Below are positions 31,022-42,486 of a DNA stretch of 64,000 nt, piece after piece; the first letter of the stretch is position 1, and every line of letters starts with the position of its first letter. Below the pieces are notes generated by a model. It did no database searches. It had not been told where the DNA came from and saw nothing but the letters and a program-made list of their open reading frames with translations. Source of the DNA: Zingiber officinale (lineage: Eukaryota; Streptophyta; Magnoliopsida; Zingiberales; Zingiberaceae); assembly GCF_018446385.1 (NCBI RefSeq), contig NC_056001.1, forward strand, positions 6,343,600 to 6,407,599, in the 5' to 3' direction. Position numbers and translations under genes: made by a program.

Positions 31022-31639
31022 CTAATGACAGAGCACGAACCTGGTGAGGCCTAACACGCAGCAGGAGAGCGCGAGGAGAACCATGGTGGCAAGATCGCGA
31101 GTCGACCACTTGCGCACCTTGGCGCCGCCCTCCTTGGCCTCGATGCGCAGGCTCTTGGCCCGCCTCAGCGCGTCCACCTCCTTGAGCAGGTCGAATTCCG
31201 CCCCCTTCCGCTTCAGCTCCTCCACGCATTTGGCCAGCAGCACGCCGTCCTCCCGCTCCCTCTCCAGCAGCCGCTCCAGCATGCACTCCGTGTCAGTCTT
31301 GTAGCGGACGGCCCAGACGAGCGCCACGGAGCAGAGGAGGGAGCAGAGGCAGGGGATCCAGGAGCGGCGGCACGCCGAGGAGGGAGACGCCACGGCGGAT
31401 GAGTAGAGGAGGAGCAGGATTAGGGAGTGGAAAACGAAGAAGGCGCAGTAGAGACCGGAGATCTCTCGGCGGACGGAGTCGACGCGTGACTCCCGGAGGG
31501 CGACGCGCTGGGCTACGAGATCCTCCTCCTTGATCCACTGCTTTAGGAGGAGCTTGTGAGTAGCGCTCTCAGCGATCTGGTGGAGCGGGTGGCGGAGAAT
31601 CAATGCCAATTTATCAATGCTCCCTTCACCGTCGGTCAT
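31022..31639 (-). CDS. Conserved plant membrane protein with coiled coil, 205 aa, function unknown
   Basis: Single exon from the ATG at 31639 (MTDGEGSIDKLALILRHP) to TAG 31024-31022. The frame is open further upstream but has no earlier ATG. The order is: a soluble helical N-terminus (about 1-60); two hydrophobic segments (about 62-80, with LYCAFFVFHSLILLLL, and about 90-112, with SWIPCLCSLLCSVALVWAV); a charged coiled-coil stretch (about 115-180, with LLEREREDGVLLAKCVEELK and LLKEVDALRRAKSLR); and a third hydrophobic segment at the C-terminus (MVLLALSCCVLGLTRFVL). I believe similar unnamed proteins occur widely in plants. No catalytic motif is visible. The first two membrane segments form a hairpin and the coiled coil suggests self-association, which is inference. 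Confidence 0.85.
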   Translation of the reverse strand: MTDGEGSIDKLALILRHPLHQIAESATHKLLLKQWIKEEDLVAQRVALRESRVDSVRREISGLYCAFFVFHSLILLLLYSSAVASPSSACRRSWIPCLCSLLCSVALVWAVRYKTDTECMLERLLEREREDGVLLAKCVEELKRKGAEFDLLKEVDALRRAKSLRIEAKEGGAKVRKWSTRDLATMVLLALSCCVLGLTRFVLCH

Positions 31640-31834
31640 CGTTTCGATCGAATTTCTTCTCGGATTCTTCGAGGCTCGAGCTCTCAAATGGAGAGAAAGT
31701 GGAGAAGAAAGGAGAGGCTTTGGGATTTGAATAGGAAGTGATTCGAACGTTAATATTTGGTTTGAGGCATTCTAACGGTCGAATTGCGATTCGCACGCAA
31801 CGCTCCAACGGTCGAATTGATCTAAAAATAATGT

Positions 31835-31862
31835 TTATTATTATTATTATTATTATTATTAT
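31835..31862. repeat. (TTA)n microsatellite
   Basis: Nine or so trinucleotide units upstream of the membrane-protein gene. Near it the 12-base word AACGGTCGAATT occurs twice (about 31772 and 31808). Confidence 0.9.
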
Positions 31863-33007
31863 AAACCAAGAACTTGGAGGTGCATTTACATTGAGGAAAT
31901 AATTGAAAAAGAAAACATAGGTTAATAAGCTATTACCCTTCTAGATCCCAACATTAAATCAATTAACCTATTAATTATTTACACGTGGCGCCAAACAACA
32001 ATAACCTCTTTTTTTATTCTTGAAGTCTGCTTCACACTGTTGATATTTCAAGGAGAAGATTTATTTTCAACATGTGTCAAATGTATTATGAGTCATCTGA
32101 TCCCATATAAAAAGGTCATTATATTGGGTGAAATCTTATCTTTGATGCAAATCTGCCTTAATTCACCTTTGATTAAGAGAACATAATTAAATCTGGTGGC
32201 GCCATATATAATTAATGATGCAGAATGATTTTATATATACGATTCATGAGCGTCTAAAAAATCTTCTCGAAGCCTTAAATATTTTTCAACTGTAAATCTC
32301 TTGATCATACTCCTCAGGGCCATTTCTGATAGGGTATTAAGTAGAAACAAGAATGTTCATTTTCCCCTTGTTATATTTTAAAAGAGACCGTGTTATACAA
32401 GTCAGAACCTTCCTCTCATTGAATTAATACTGTAACCTAATTAATTGTAACACGCACGTCTTCAATGGGTCCACATGCTCACAAAATTATTGTCATCAAA
32501 CTCCCTGCAAAAGTCTAGTCCATGGCACACATAAATTTGGCTGAGAAACTGCAATTTTCTATAGAGTTTTGTAGTGTTTGTTACAAAAACCTACAAGCTA
32601 GCAAGCTCTTTCAAACAGGAAGCTTCATTTCATGCTGTATTTCTTAGACTGAGTTCGGCCTGTGGCGACAAGATACGAGTCTAGCTTCTCTGCCCTGATG
32701 ATCTATGCTGATTAATATTATTCACCAGGTTGACTTTGATGCTGACCAAGTCTTCAAAGCAGAAAATTGACCATCAAAATTACGAAGTACAATTAATGTT
32801 GACCTTTCCAGGCAAAAAATTAAACCAAGTTTGAGATTATTTGTTTTCCGAATCACAACTGAGCCGCTGGATTAATCAGATTGACAGGACGCTCCATCTT
32901 AATTTTCTAACTATATATAATATAAACTGATAAAATTTAGCAAGATGGGAAAAACAAAGTCTAGCTGAATTATTTTTCTTTTTCAAATTTTAATCTCCGG
33001 CAAATTA
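31863..33007. other. Intergenic; 3' flank of the NAC gene
   Basis: AT-rich with no open frame of note. The part next to 33008 is the likely NAC 3' UTR. Confidence 0.6.
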
Positions 33008-34262
33008 TCAGAACGTGTTTTCGATCTCAAGAGCGTGCGACGACGACGCGTATCCACAGTCGTTGAATGGGAATATTCCGTCATCCGCTAGGAACTCCGA
33101 GATCCTGCCCAGCTCGTCCCAGATGCTATCTCTCATGAAGTCATTCGAGCTCGGGCTCAGGCTCATCTCCGGATTGTTAATATCCGACCTCGCCGGCGCC
33201 GGAAAGATAGATTGGGCGCCTTGGCCGGGGGCGCCGCTCAGGTTCCCGTGGAGGACGCTGTGGTTTTGACGTTGAAGGAGTTGCAGCTCCTTCGCCGAGC
33301 CGCCGGAGGAGGTGCAGCACATGTAGTCGTCGATGGACTCGAAGCAATTGGTGACGATGCTGGACTCCGGCGGCGACTTCGTCGGCGTCGATGTCTTGTA
33401 GCTGTTCGGTTGCTTCTTGTAAGAAGAGCTTCTCTTGAAGATTCTGCAGATCGTCCAAACTTCCTGGAAATAAAACAAAGTGTAAAATTAATTATGAGCC
33501 GCATTTGTTACGAAATTAGAAGCAAATTAAAGCTTGAATTAAACAAGATTTACTGTTATATTGAGAAGGAATTTAAAGTCATTGGAGTTTGTGTATACGC
33601 AAAATTTTCAAACATCTTAATTGCATTCCATAAATGCATGCAACCACGTAAGGAATAATTCAAGTATAAGCTTACCGCTTCTTGGAGGTTGGCAGCGGCC
33701 TTGGAGGAGGCGGAGGCGGTGGCGGTGTCGCCGGCGTCGGACATTCCGCTAGTGGGAAGGCGGAACTCGTGCATCATCCAGTCGGTCTTCGTGCCTTTCC
33801 CAGCCTGGCCGCGGTAGTAAACCAGCGACTTCTTGAGGCCGATGCAGCGGCCGGAGGCGTGGATCGGCCGGTCGATTCCTGTGGCTTTCCAGAAGCCGCA
33901 GCCGGTGACCCGGTTCGGCCGGACGCTGTTCCGGTACTTCCTACCTCTCCGGCAGAAGAAGTACCATTCCTTCTCCCCCGCCGTAATCATAAAATCTGAA
34001 ATTCGATCATCAAATTTAAATTTCGCATGCACACCAGTGTGCAATTATTAACTAATTAACCAATCAATTAAATTATTACTTGGCAATTCCCAAGGCTCGT
34101 GCCTGTAAACGTCCATCTCCTTGATGATCTCGATACTGAGCGGCATCTTCTCCACCTTCGGCGGAGGTAGAAGCCGACGAGCTCTTCGTCCGTCGGGTGG
34201 AAGCGGAATCCAGGGAGCATCACGTCGTCCTCCTCCTCCGCCATCTCAAGCTCTGTTCTCAT
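33008..34262 (-). CDS. NAC transcription factor, JUB1/ANAC042-like, with a one-base frameshift in exon 1
   Basis: Exons on the minus strand: 34262-34080, 33995-33676 and 33463-33008, the standard three-exon NAC plan. The NAC DNA-binding domain reads [20 protein letters not shown] in exon 1, then [55 protein letters not shown] and WMMHEFRLP in exon 2; exon 3 opens [11 protein letters not shown]. GxKKSLVYYxGxAGKGTKT and EVWTxCRIFKR are typical of the JUB1 (ANAC042) clade, which restrains ageing and H2O2 stress. The exons total 959 bases, one short of a whole frame. After FYLRR the bases (near 34158-34163) read out of frame although the next codons would give VEKMP. This is either a real lesion or an assembly error. 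The start may be 34262 or the ATG at 34244. Confidence 0.85.
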
Positions 34263-34360
34263 CTTCCCTAGCTATATCTCTGTTCCTAATCCCTCAATCA
34301 AAACTCTATTTACTCTCAATCGATTGCTGGACTGTACCAACTTTCGGTTTGCTCCGATCG

Positions 34361-34368
34361 TATTTATA
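34361..34368 (-). promoter_or_regulatory. TATA box of the NAC gene
   Basis: TATAAATA on the minus strand about 100 bases upstream of the first ATG, preceded by a CT repeat (GA on the plus strand, 34369-34378). A leader of about 70 bases is expected. Confidence 0.65.
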
Positions 34369-34920
34369 GAGAGAGAGATCGAGATTCAAAAGATGGAAGT
34401 ATTAATTGATATGGTGGAATTCCAAGAGGAATTAGAGTTGAAAGCAACGTGTAGCTCCCTCACAAAGCACTTTAAATAAAAAAAGGATTAAATATGCTGC
34501 ATGTTCTAGAAATATTAGAGAAACGATCGCGTGAGAGGTGTGAGATATTTAGATAAATATATATTTATATATATAAAATGGGAACGCAGTTAAACCTCAA
34601 TTATTCTTTTTCAATGCGTGCCGATAAAAATTACTTTTTTTTGGGTAAATAATTGGAATTTAATTTTTTTTTTCACACCGTGAAAAAATATACATTTGAT
34701 TCCCTTTTGTTGGATGCTATTTAATGTAGAGCCCTGTAGAAGATGAAACACAACGCTGTTGCGTCACTTTGAATTTACTACTGGGTAAAATTATATTATT
34801 CATAAAATATGTTATTAGTTTTATTATTTTATTTTTGGTGATTGAATTTTTGTTCCATTGACCATGGCGGAACTCATACAGAGTTAAATGAAACCACATG
34901 GTGGCACTAATTTTTTTTTT

Positions 34921-35170
34921 CCCGAAGGGTATGGTGTAGTGATAAGATATTCAGGTTGTCATCCAGATACCCACGGTTCAAGTCTTAGCTATGATGATTT
35001 TATAGGAATTTTTTTTTCAAATGGGGCACGCAACTAAAGTATGCTGGGCTCCTGGACTGCCCGTAACGTGCGCTTCCCAATTTTACTTTGATGATCGATG
35101 GAAAACTTCCGCGGGGCCGAGTCGATCATCCCAGACTCGACGTTACCCAGCCTGGTTAATCATTTTTTTT
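34921..35170 (+). mobile_element. tRNA-derived SINE, copy 1
   Basis: A diverged Pol III promoter is visible: a box-A-like TGGTGTAGTGATAAG near 34933 and a box-B-like GGTTCAAGTCT near 34976. The body ends in a T run (35163-35170), as in plant Au-type SINEs. The same words recur in the same order in the adjoining copy. Confidence 0.65.
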
Positions 35171-35383
35171 GTCCCCGAGGTTATGGTGCGACGGTAGGAC
35201 ATCTAGGTTGTCACTCAGGCACCCGTAGTTCGAATCCCAACTATGACGTATTTGTAGGAATTTTTTCTCCAAATGGGGGCGTAACCAAAGGATGCTGGAT
35301 TTCTGGGCTGACCGTCGCATGCGCTTCCCGATTTACTCTGATAATAGATGGAAAACTTTCATGGAGCCGGACCCATCATTTTT
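35171..35383 (+). mobile_element. tRNA-derived SINE, copy 2, directly abutting copy 1
   Basis: Box-A-like TGGTGCGACGGTAGG lies near 35185 and box B GTTCGAATCC at 35228-35237. Shared body words with copy 1 include GGATGCTGG..T..TGG.CTG, GCGCTTCCC and ATGGAAAACTT. It ends ATCATTTTT. It lies head to tail with copy 1. Confidence 0.7.
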
Positions 35384-37923
35384 ATTAAATTTGCAAAAAT
35401 ACTATAAAGTGTCTATTTTGCCCTTATTTATTAAATCTTTTTAAAAAATATAACAAAAATATAAATTTAGAATATGACAAACTTAAACTCTATGAAATCT
35501 GGATATTAATTTTACAACATCAAAATTCAATTTTTGATATTACAAAATTATAATTTGTTGAAAAGGTCGAAGTTTAGTATAAAAATCAGTTCACATATTT
35601 TTTATAAATTTGAAATTTATAATTTTAATTTGTTAAAATCTGAATATTATTTTTTTTCCAAAATCTAAATTCAAACTTTACTATTATAAAATCGAAATTT
35701 GTAAAAAAAATCATAATGTTTAGTTATAAATTTATACTTTTTTTAAGTAGATAATTTTTATTTGTATATAAATTGATGTAAGTTTTGATCCAAGAAAATT
35801 ACAAAATCAAGGATAAAACATATTTCCAAATAAAAATTTTAAAATACTAAAAAACTCATGAAAAGATGACGATGAGCCTCTAAATTAAAATTAAAGTACT
35901 TCTACTAGCCGTGTTTCATGAGCTGATTCTCAAGCTAATTATTCTCTATATATATATCTCATCCGGACCTTTTAATTAGTTTCTTAAGGATCAAATCTCT
36001 CATTTGAGGGACGAAATAAGCTATTGCTATCAATGCAAATCAATAGAAAGTTGACAAGAGTGATATTATTGAAGACCTTTGCTAATAAGTACAACTAAAC
36101 AAAGACTAGGACCAAGGTAGTAAATGAATTGTTAATTGGTTAGCTAGTAGACAAATCGAAGAGACCTGTATGGCATTAGCGAATTCAATTAAGCTAATCA
36201 CACGTAATCAAGATGAGGTATTGTTTGATTGACTTACTATTGATTGATTCACTTGTCCATTCGGCTAATTAATCAACGATTCAAAATATTTCCCAGGTCA
36301 TTGTGCAGAATTATATAATGAAAACCAAGTTTTTGAAGCTGACTCCACCCATCCAATCATGAAATATATATAGTTTTGGGAAAGATTCACACATCGATAG
36401 AGCTTTTATAATCCTACTGTTACTCTCTTAACTCTTAATAATTATATTACTGCATCTAGATCATGTACATGTTGACTCCATATATATACCAGAAAGGTAA
36501 AATTTTATCTATAGAGAAGACTTTGATCTTCATTTTCCCTTGATATAGATAACAAAACTATCCATCTAGCTATGAAGTCTTCCATTGCCTTAATTTCCTT
36601 CACCCGAGCTCTCATTTTCAAGAGTTACCAATTTCGTTGCATCTCGAAGGTCATCGCACAGGTCACACTGTTGATACAAATTGGCCATGCCGATACGAAT
36701 CAGTTCATTATTGAGCTTAATTGCCTGTTGTTCTGGTCTAAATCCTGTACATGAGCAAGTATACTCATCTCAAGACAAATAACTAAGAGCATTCATTATT
36801 AACTATCCTATCTAAATATTTTATCTTAAATTTTAGATAAAATAATTAAAAAATTAGCTACCCTATTTATTGATTTGATGAATAATGATTCTTTTTAATT
36901 TCTCTCTTTTTAATCATTTTGTTCAATATCTCTCCTACTCATTCTATAAACTAGGACGGATTGACGGGGACGCTAAAAGTGAGTGTATTTGTTTTTCGCC
37001 ACAATAAATATAATAATAAAAAAATATAAAAAATAATAAAAATTTGAAAATAATAGAAATTTTAGGATAATTCATGTAGTGTATAGTGAATAGAGATTAT
37101 CTAAATTTTTAAAAAATAAATTATTTATATTAAATTTTAAATATAATGATAGAGAAATTGACATGTATATCCTAAGAAATTTATTTAAGAATAACTGGAA
37201 GGATAACTCATATCAAGGTAGGCAAATAACTAACAAAAAATAGAAGAAAAAAAAAAAAAAAAGAGACCAACCAGTTTTGCATATCAGATTTTCATATAAT
37301 TTGATTATCTGTCAAGTTGAGTTCTGACTATTGGATATGAATAGATAATGGTGGTTTGAGTCAGAGATACGGAGAAGATACGCACGAAATAAACAGATGG
37401 GTGTTTCACGTGTTGATAAATCTCAATTATACTGCAAGAGAATTTACAATGGCAAGGTCAGAAACTATATGCAGTTCATACTGATAGCCGACATGTTCAA
37501 CAAAACTGCATGGTAATGAACTTCAAAACTCAAAATATATATATATATATTATGAATGTTCTGGTCAAATATTGTCGATGATGAAGTCGTCAATGAATGA
37601 ATGAATTGACATATGCGTTTGTTAGATATCGCCGGTGAAGAGAATGAGGAAGATTTAAAACATAATCCAATAGAGAATTAGAATGACGCCAGAAAGATAT
37701 CCCGGTAAACTATTCCGATGTTCATGTTAGGGTTTGTTTGAGGTATAAAGCTAATGGAGAAGAAAGTGCGAGAGTTTAATGTAACCAAAGAAAGTGTTAG
37801 AAAGAGACATCCCCCTGCATTTACCATCTCTTGAGTTTATATAGCTATTAGAAGAACATCTTCATGTTAGACGCTCTATTCTTTTTTATTATCCTCATAT
37901 GAGCAAGTAAGGGAATTATATTT
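35384..37923. other. AT-rich intergenic DNA; no gene recognised
   Basis: Long AT-rich stretch between the SINEs and the retrotransposon block. A 60-codon frame at 36572-36754 has no family features. The part from about 36785 to 37210 has the texture of a small AT-rich transposon remnant but no clean inverted repeats. An A-run lies at about 37245-37262. Confidence 0.5.
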
Positions 37924-38918
37924 TGTTGGACCCCAAGATTGTTTTGGTATGATCAACAAGTTATAAGTTAGGTCCTGTCGATTTTTAACCTTGTGTCTAA
38001 GTGTGCAGGAGCTTAGGAGCACAGGTAGTTGAGCGGAAGACGCAACTAGCGAGAAGGACGGTACGAGGTGCGTCCGAGGGATGAGGCGTTACGGAAGAAT
38101 ACACCGGCGGACGAGAAGGAAGTGTGCGGTGGTTCCAAGGGACGAGAAGCCGGAGCGGAAGAATGCTCGGGGAACAAGAGACACAGCTAGCGAGAAGGTC
38201 GGCACGGGGTGCGACTGAGGGATGAAGACTGCGGATGAGTACGCTGGCGGATGAGAAGGAAGCACGCGACGATTCCGAGGGACGAGAAGCCGGAGCGGAA
38301 GCTTGCTCGAGAAGACCGGAAGTTGGGTTCGGGTGAGCCCTATTCCGGATGGCAGAGATCACCCAAACAAGCGGAGTCGGAGGAGAAGACCCGAACCGAG
38401 GCAAGTAGCACCGGAGCAGAAGGCCCAGACCCGAAAGTCAATCTGGTTGACTTAGTGGTCCGGGCGCCGGGAACCACCATTCCGGGCGCCCGGAAGAGGA
38501 TTTTTGACCGGATCGTGTCAAGCGCGATCCGTTGCGTTAGGGATAAAGATTTATCTCCCAGGGCGCCCGGAACCCCTTCGGGGCGCCCCGACCAAGACTA
38601 TAAATACAGGTTTGGTCCAGAAGCTTTTGATCAACTCAAGAATTGTAATTCTTCCTTTAGAGTCTAGCTTCTTTCTTTTTGCGCTTTCATTGCTGTAAAA
38701 GACTTTTCCGCCTGAAGGAGATATTCTAGTGCGTTCCATTCCTTGGATTAACAACCTTCCCGGTTATAACCAAGTAAACATCTTGTGCCTGTCATTTTTA
38801 CTTTTGTTTATCACTTTTATAATTTATGCAAGTGTTAGTTTAAGAAAAGTCGAGAAGGGTTGTTTTTATTTTTACAGGCTATTCAACCCCCCTTCTAGCT
38901 AGCCGCAGCAGTCCAACA
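37924..38918 (+). repeat. 5' LTR of the gag-only element
   Basis: Contains two tandem units of about 130 bp (about 38031-38160 and 38161-38310), then palindromes TCCGGGCGCCCGGA (38481-38494) and CGGGGCGCCCCG (38579-38590), then a TATA box TATAAATA (38599-38606). It ends just before the primer site. Confidence 0.9.
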
Positions 38919-38975
38919 AGTGGTATCAGAGCCAAGGCGCTTCAGGAGGACTAACCGCTGATCGAAGCAAAGACG

Positions 38976-40353
38976 ATGGCCGGACCGAACATCTACCCGC
39001 CGAAGTTCGAAGGGGATTTCGTTACCTGGAAAAAATGAATGCAGGTATTTTTTACAACAGAGTTTGAGTTAATTCTAATAATGGAATTTGGTTTTGTAGT
39101 TCCAGAGGGCAAAGAAAAATATCAATAGACGAAAAAGGAGCAGACCGACTACATGACGAACGACAAAGCAGAGTACAATCTGCTAAGCGTTCTCCCGCCA
39201 CAAGAAGTCAACTAGATCGGGAACTATGACTCTGCAAAGGAACTTTGGGAGAAGTTCCTTGAGCTGCACGAAGGAACGTCCGAAGCCAAGCTCGCTAGAC
39301 AGGATCTACTTCGTAATCAGCTCACTAGCCTGCGACTTGGGGAAGACGAGACAGTTGTGCATCTGCACTCAAGAATTAAAGAAATCATAATCGGACTGTC
39401 GAATCTCGGAGAAAAGGTAAGTAACCGAGATTCGCTAAGGTATGCGTTAAATTCTTTTTTGAGAAATTCAAAAATGGGTATCACTAGTAGATGCCGTTTA
39501 TATTTCAAAAGATTTAGAAAAAATTACATTAGAAGAATTATTCTCGACATTTGAAGTGCACGAATCAAGATGTGCATGTTTGAAGGAGCCCAAACACAAT
39601 GTCGCCCTCAAAGCATCGAGAGACGAACCTGAGTCGGAGTCTTCTCACGACGACGAGGAAATGATAATGATGGTAAGACAGTTTAAAAAACTTTGTAAAT
39701 CTAGAACCTCTAACCATCCGCAGGATAAAAAGAAAAGGATGATCCGCTGCTACCACTGCGACGAAGAAGGGCACGTCAAGGACAACTGCCCTAAGCTAAA
39801 GAACAAGGACAAGGATAAAGGTAAGAAGCCTGTCCAAAAGCGCAAGGTCCTAAAGGCGATGTGGGATGATACGTCGTCCGAATCGGAAGTCGAGGTGTTC
39901 TCCGGGCTCGCATTAATGGCGAGTCATCAAGACGACGACTGTGATTCAAGCTCTTCCGAAATGAGCATCGAGAGCATCGATGAAGGGGGAGTTACGTCAG
40001 AAGAAAGCAGCAGTTCAGGGGGAGACACGGATAACGAGATCGACAAGGTAAGTCAGGTTCGATCTCTTCCTCCCGATAAACTCTTTAAATTCGTTAAATT
40101 GTTAACAAAAGATTGCTGCAAATTAAAAATAAAAAATAAAAATTTAAAAGTAATACTAGCTAAATCTTGCCCTCTAGAAGATTTAGACAAATCAAAATTA
40201 GAAAATAAAAAATTGAAATCAGAAAATGTAAATATGAAAATTCAAGTACAAAACTTAAAAAACCATGCATGCTCATCTAATACAAATTTTAGAAGATTTA
40301 ATAATTTAAATTGGTATTTTAGATATCATAAGGGACAAATTAAGAACATTTGA
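38976..40353 (+). other. Gag region of the gag-only element (fossil)
   Basis: Capsid-like region followed by a zinc knuckle of CX2CX4HX4C form near 39750-39790, then an acidic Ser-rich stretch and a Lys/Asn-rich coiled-coil-like tail. It is decayed and not a working gene. Confidence 0.8.
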
Positions 40354-41130
40354 AAAAGATATGTCCCTAAGAAATTTTTAGTCAATCCAGTAGACTGGAA
40401 CCTATATTGGGTTCCAAAGTCTTGTTTGACTTGAACTTGAACTAATTAGATTTAGAGCTTTATGCGAGAAAATTAAACAGTGAGTTTCTTTATGAGGTTT
40501 TGTCTAATGAAGTGGTTGTTGCTCCAATAACCAAGAAGGTCTAGTGTCTCGCCACGACCTGGAAGCCAAAAGATTGAAATAAAATGTTTAATTAACTTTC
40601 TGATAAAACATTAAGGTTGAAATTTAATAATGCTTAAAATTTTTTTTTTAACATTTCTTTCAAAAAAAATTTCTTAGAATTTTCTTTTTGCATAAAACTA
40701 AAATTGCTAAGTTAAAAGTTCATATGAAATTAGAAATTTATACTTAAATCTTTACTTAGAAAAATTTTTCAAAAATATTTTTGTAAAATTTCTTAAGTCA
40801 AATTTTTTTTAAAATTCTCTTACTTAAAGTTTTTTTTAACTTAGAATATTTTTTTTTGCTGAAAATTATTGCAAATTCTCTAACTTAGAATTTATTTAAC
40901 TTAGAATTTTTGTTAAGAAACTTAGAAAAAAAAATTTAACCCTTAGATTTTTTCGGAACCCCATTTTTTTATGTGATCAAAGGAGGAGAAGGAAAAGTAT
41001 AAGTCTAGGGGAGGTAGACTAAACTTTAAATTTTCTATCTTTTTGCACTTTATTGCAAAATTAGTTAGTTTATTTTTTATGTCTATTTACCTATCTTAAC
41101 TTGGGTTGCTCACATTAAAAAGGGGGAGAT
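40354..41130 (+). other. Non-coding interior of the gag-only element
   Basis: Very T-rich and A-rich spacer ending in the polypurine tract. It holds a module at 40495-40556 that also occurs in the solo LTR at 44574-44634. Confidence 0.6.
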
Positions 41131-42062
41131 TGTTGGAACCCCAAAGTTGTTTTGGTATGATCAACAAGTTAAGTTAGGTCACATCGGTTTTTAACCTTGT
41201 GTCTAAGTGTGCAGGAGCTTAGGAGCACATGTAGTCGAGTGGAAGACACAGCTAGTGAGAAGGACGGCACGCGATGCTTCCAAGGGACGAGGTGCTGCGG
41301 AAGAGTACACCGGCGGACGAGAAGGAAGCGTGCGGTGGTTTCGAGAGACGAGAAGCCGAAGCAGAAGAATGCTCGGGGAGCAAGAGACACAGCTAACAAG
41401 AAGGTCGGCACGGGGTGCGACCGAGGGACGAAGACTGCGGACGAGTACGCTAGAGGACGAGAAGGAAGCATGCGATGATTCCGAGGGACGAGAAGTCGAA
41501 GTAGAAGACTGCTCGTTAAGACCGGAAGTTAGGTTTGGGTGAGCTCTATTCCGGATGGCAGAGATCACCCAAGCAAGCGGAGCCGGAGTGGAAGACTCGA
41601 ACTGAGGCGAGCAACACCGGACCGTGAAGTTTGACCAGATAGAGTCAATCTCGATCTGAATGTTGGGGAATAAAGTTTTATCCCCCTTAGGGCGCCCGAA
41701 ACCCTTCCAGGCGCCCCGACCAAGGCTATAAATATAGCCTTGGTCCAGAAGCTTTGAAATCAATTCAGAAATTGTAACAACACTTGTGCGCTTCCACTAT
41801 TTAGATTAGCTTCTCTCTTTCTGTGCCTACACTGCTGTATAAGAGGCTTCTCCGCCTGAAGGAGATAGTAGTGTGATCATCTTCCTTGGATTAACAACCT
41901 CCCTGGTTGTAACCAAGTCAAATCCGGTGCCTCGTTTTTTTTTAATTTTCTATTTATTTTATTATTCTTCAAGTGTTGGTTTGAAAAGTCGAGAAGGATA
42001 TTTTTATTTTTGTTTTTAGGGCTATTCAACCCCCCCTTTCTAGCCGACCCAACGGTCCTACA
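41131..42062 (+). repeat. 3' LTR of the gag-only element
   Basis: Parallel to the 5' LTR, with the tandem units, a shorter palindrome region and TATAAATA at 41727-41734. It lacks a stretch of about 60 bases found in the 5' copy around the TCCGGGCGCCCGGA palindrome. Confidence 0.9.
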
Positions 42063-42486
42063 CTAATTACTACACTTTTTATTCGTTATTATCCTAATAC
42101 TTATTTTGCAAGGTATTTTGGACTAACATTGTTTTGCAGGGCAAAGAGGAGAAAATTACCTTTGAATGAACAGTGTCTGAAGGCGCATTCAACGGAGATG
42201 GAAGGTGCCTTCGTACTGTTTATAGAAGGCGCCTTTCATGGCTATGGAAGGCGCCTTCCGCAGGTTGAATTTTAGCAGAAGTCGTGGATAAACACTGAGC
42301 TGTTCGGGATCGAATTTGCCTCATTGGAGGCGCCTTCCATGCCTTTTTTAAGATTGTCTCGAGAAGGCATGGAAGAACAACTGATATACGAGCTATTATG
42401 CGTTCGTTGAGATTCCGACTGCTCTAAGATCTTGCTGCAACACTGCTACAAAGCTACTGCGCCCGACGACTGCTTCAAGGACTTTA

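Larger units (their letters stand above)
37924..42062 (+). mobile_element. Gag-only LTR retrotransposon (TR-GAG type, copia/SIRE-like), fossil
   Basis: Two direct LTRs (37924-38918 and 41131-42062), both starting TGTTGGA.CCC and ending in CA, frame a 2.2-kb interior. The primer site TGGTATCAGAGC (38921-38932) matches initiator tRNA-Met, and a purine tract AAAAAGGGGGAGAT precedes the 3' LTR. The interior holds a gag region only (about 38976-40353) with a UBN2-type capsid part and a CCHC zinc knuckle (CYHCDEEGHVKDNC); no protease, integrase or reverse transcriptase is present. This fits the non-autonomous TR-GAG class. It is broken in a few places. The LTRs differ in length and sequence, so it is not a recent insertion. 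No clear target-site duplication is seen. Confidence 0.85.

Noticed and set aside
31640-31687. Upstream extension of the membrane-protein gene by 16 codons
   Set aside because: No ATG in the extension; the ATG at 31639 begins the conserved-looking N-terminus.
33015-33999. Plus-strand frames of up to 148 codons over the NAC gene
   Set aside because: Antisense shadows of GC-rich NAC exons.
35228-35237. A working tRNA gene suggested by the B box GTTCGAATCC
   Set aside because: No acceptor stem or anticodon arm can be folded around it; the sequence belongs to a SINE body present twice.
35098-35388. 96-codon frame across the SINE pair
   Set aside because: It crosses the junction of two non-coding SINEs.
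36785-37210. A MITE in AT-rich DNA
   Set aside because: The texture fits, but no matching inverted ends or target duplication could be found.
38251-38667. A 138-codon host gene in the plus-strand LTR
   Set aside because: It lies wholly in the 5' LTR of the gag-only element and runs over its palindromes and TATA box.
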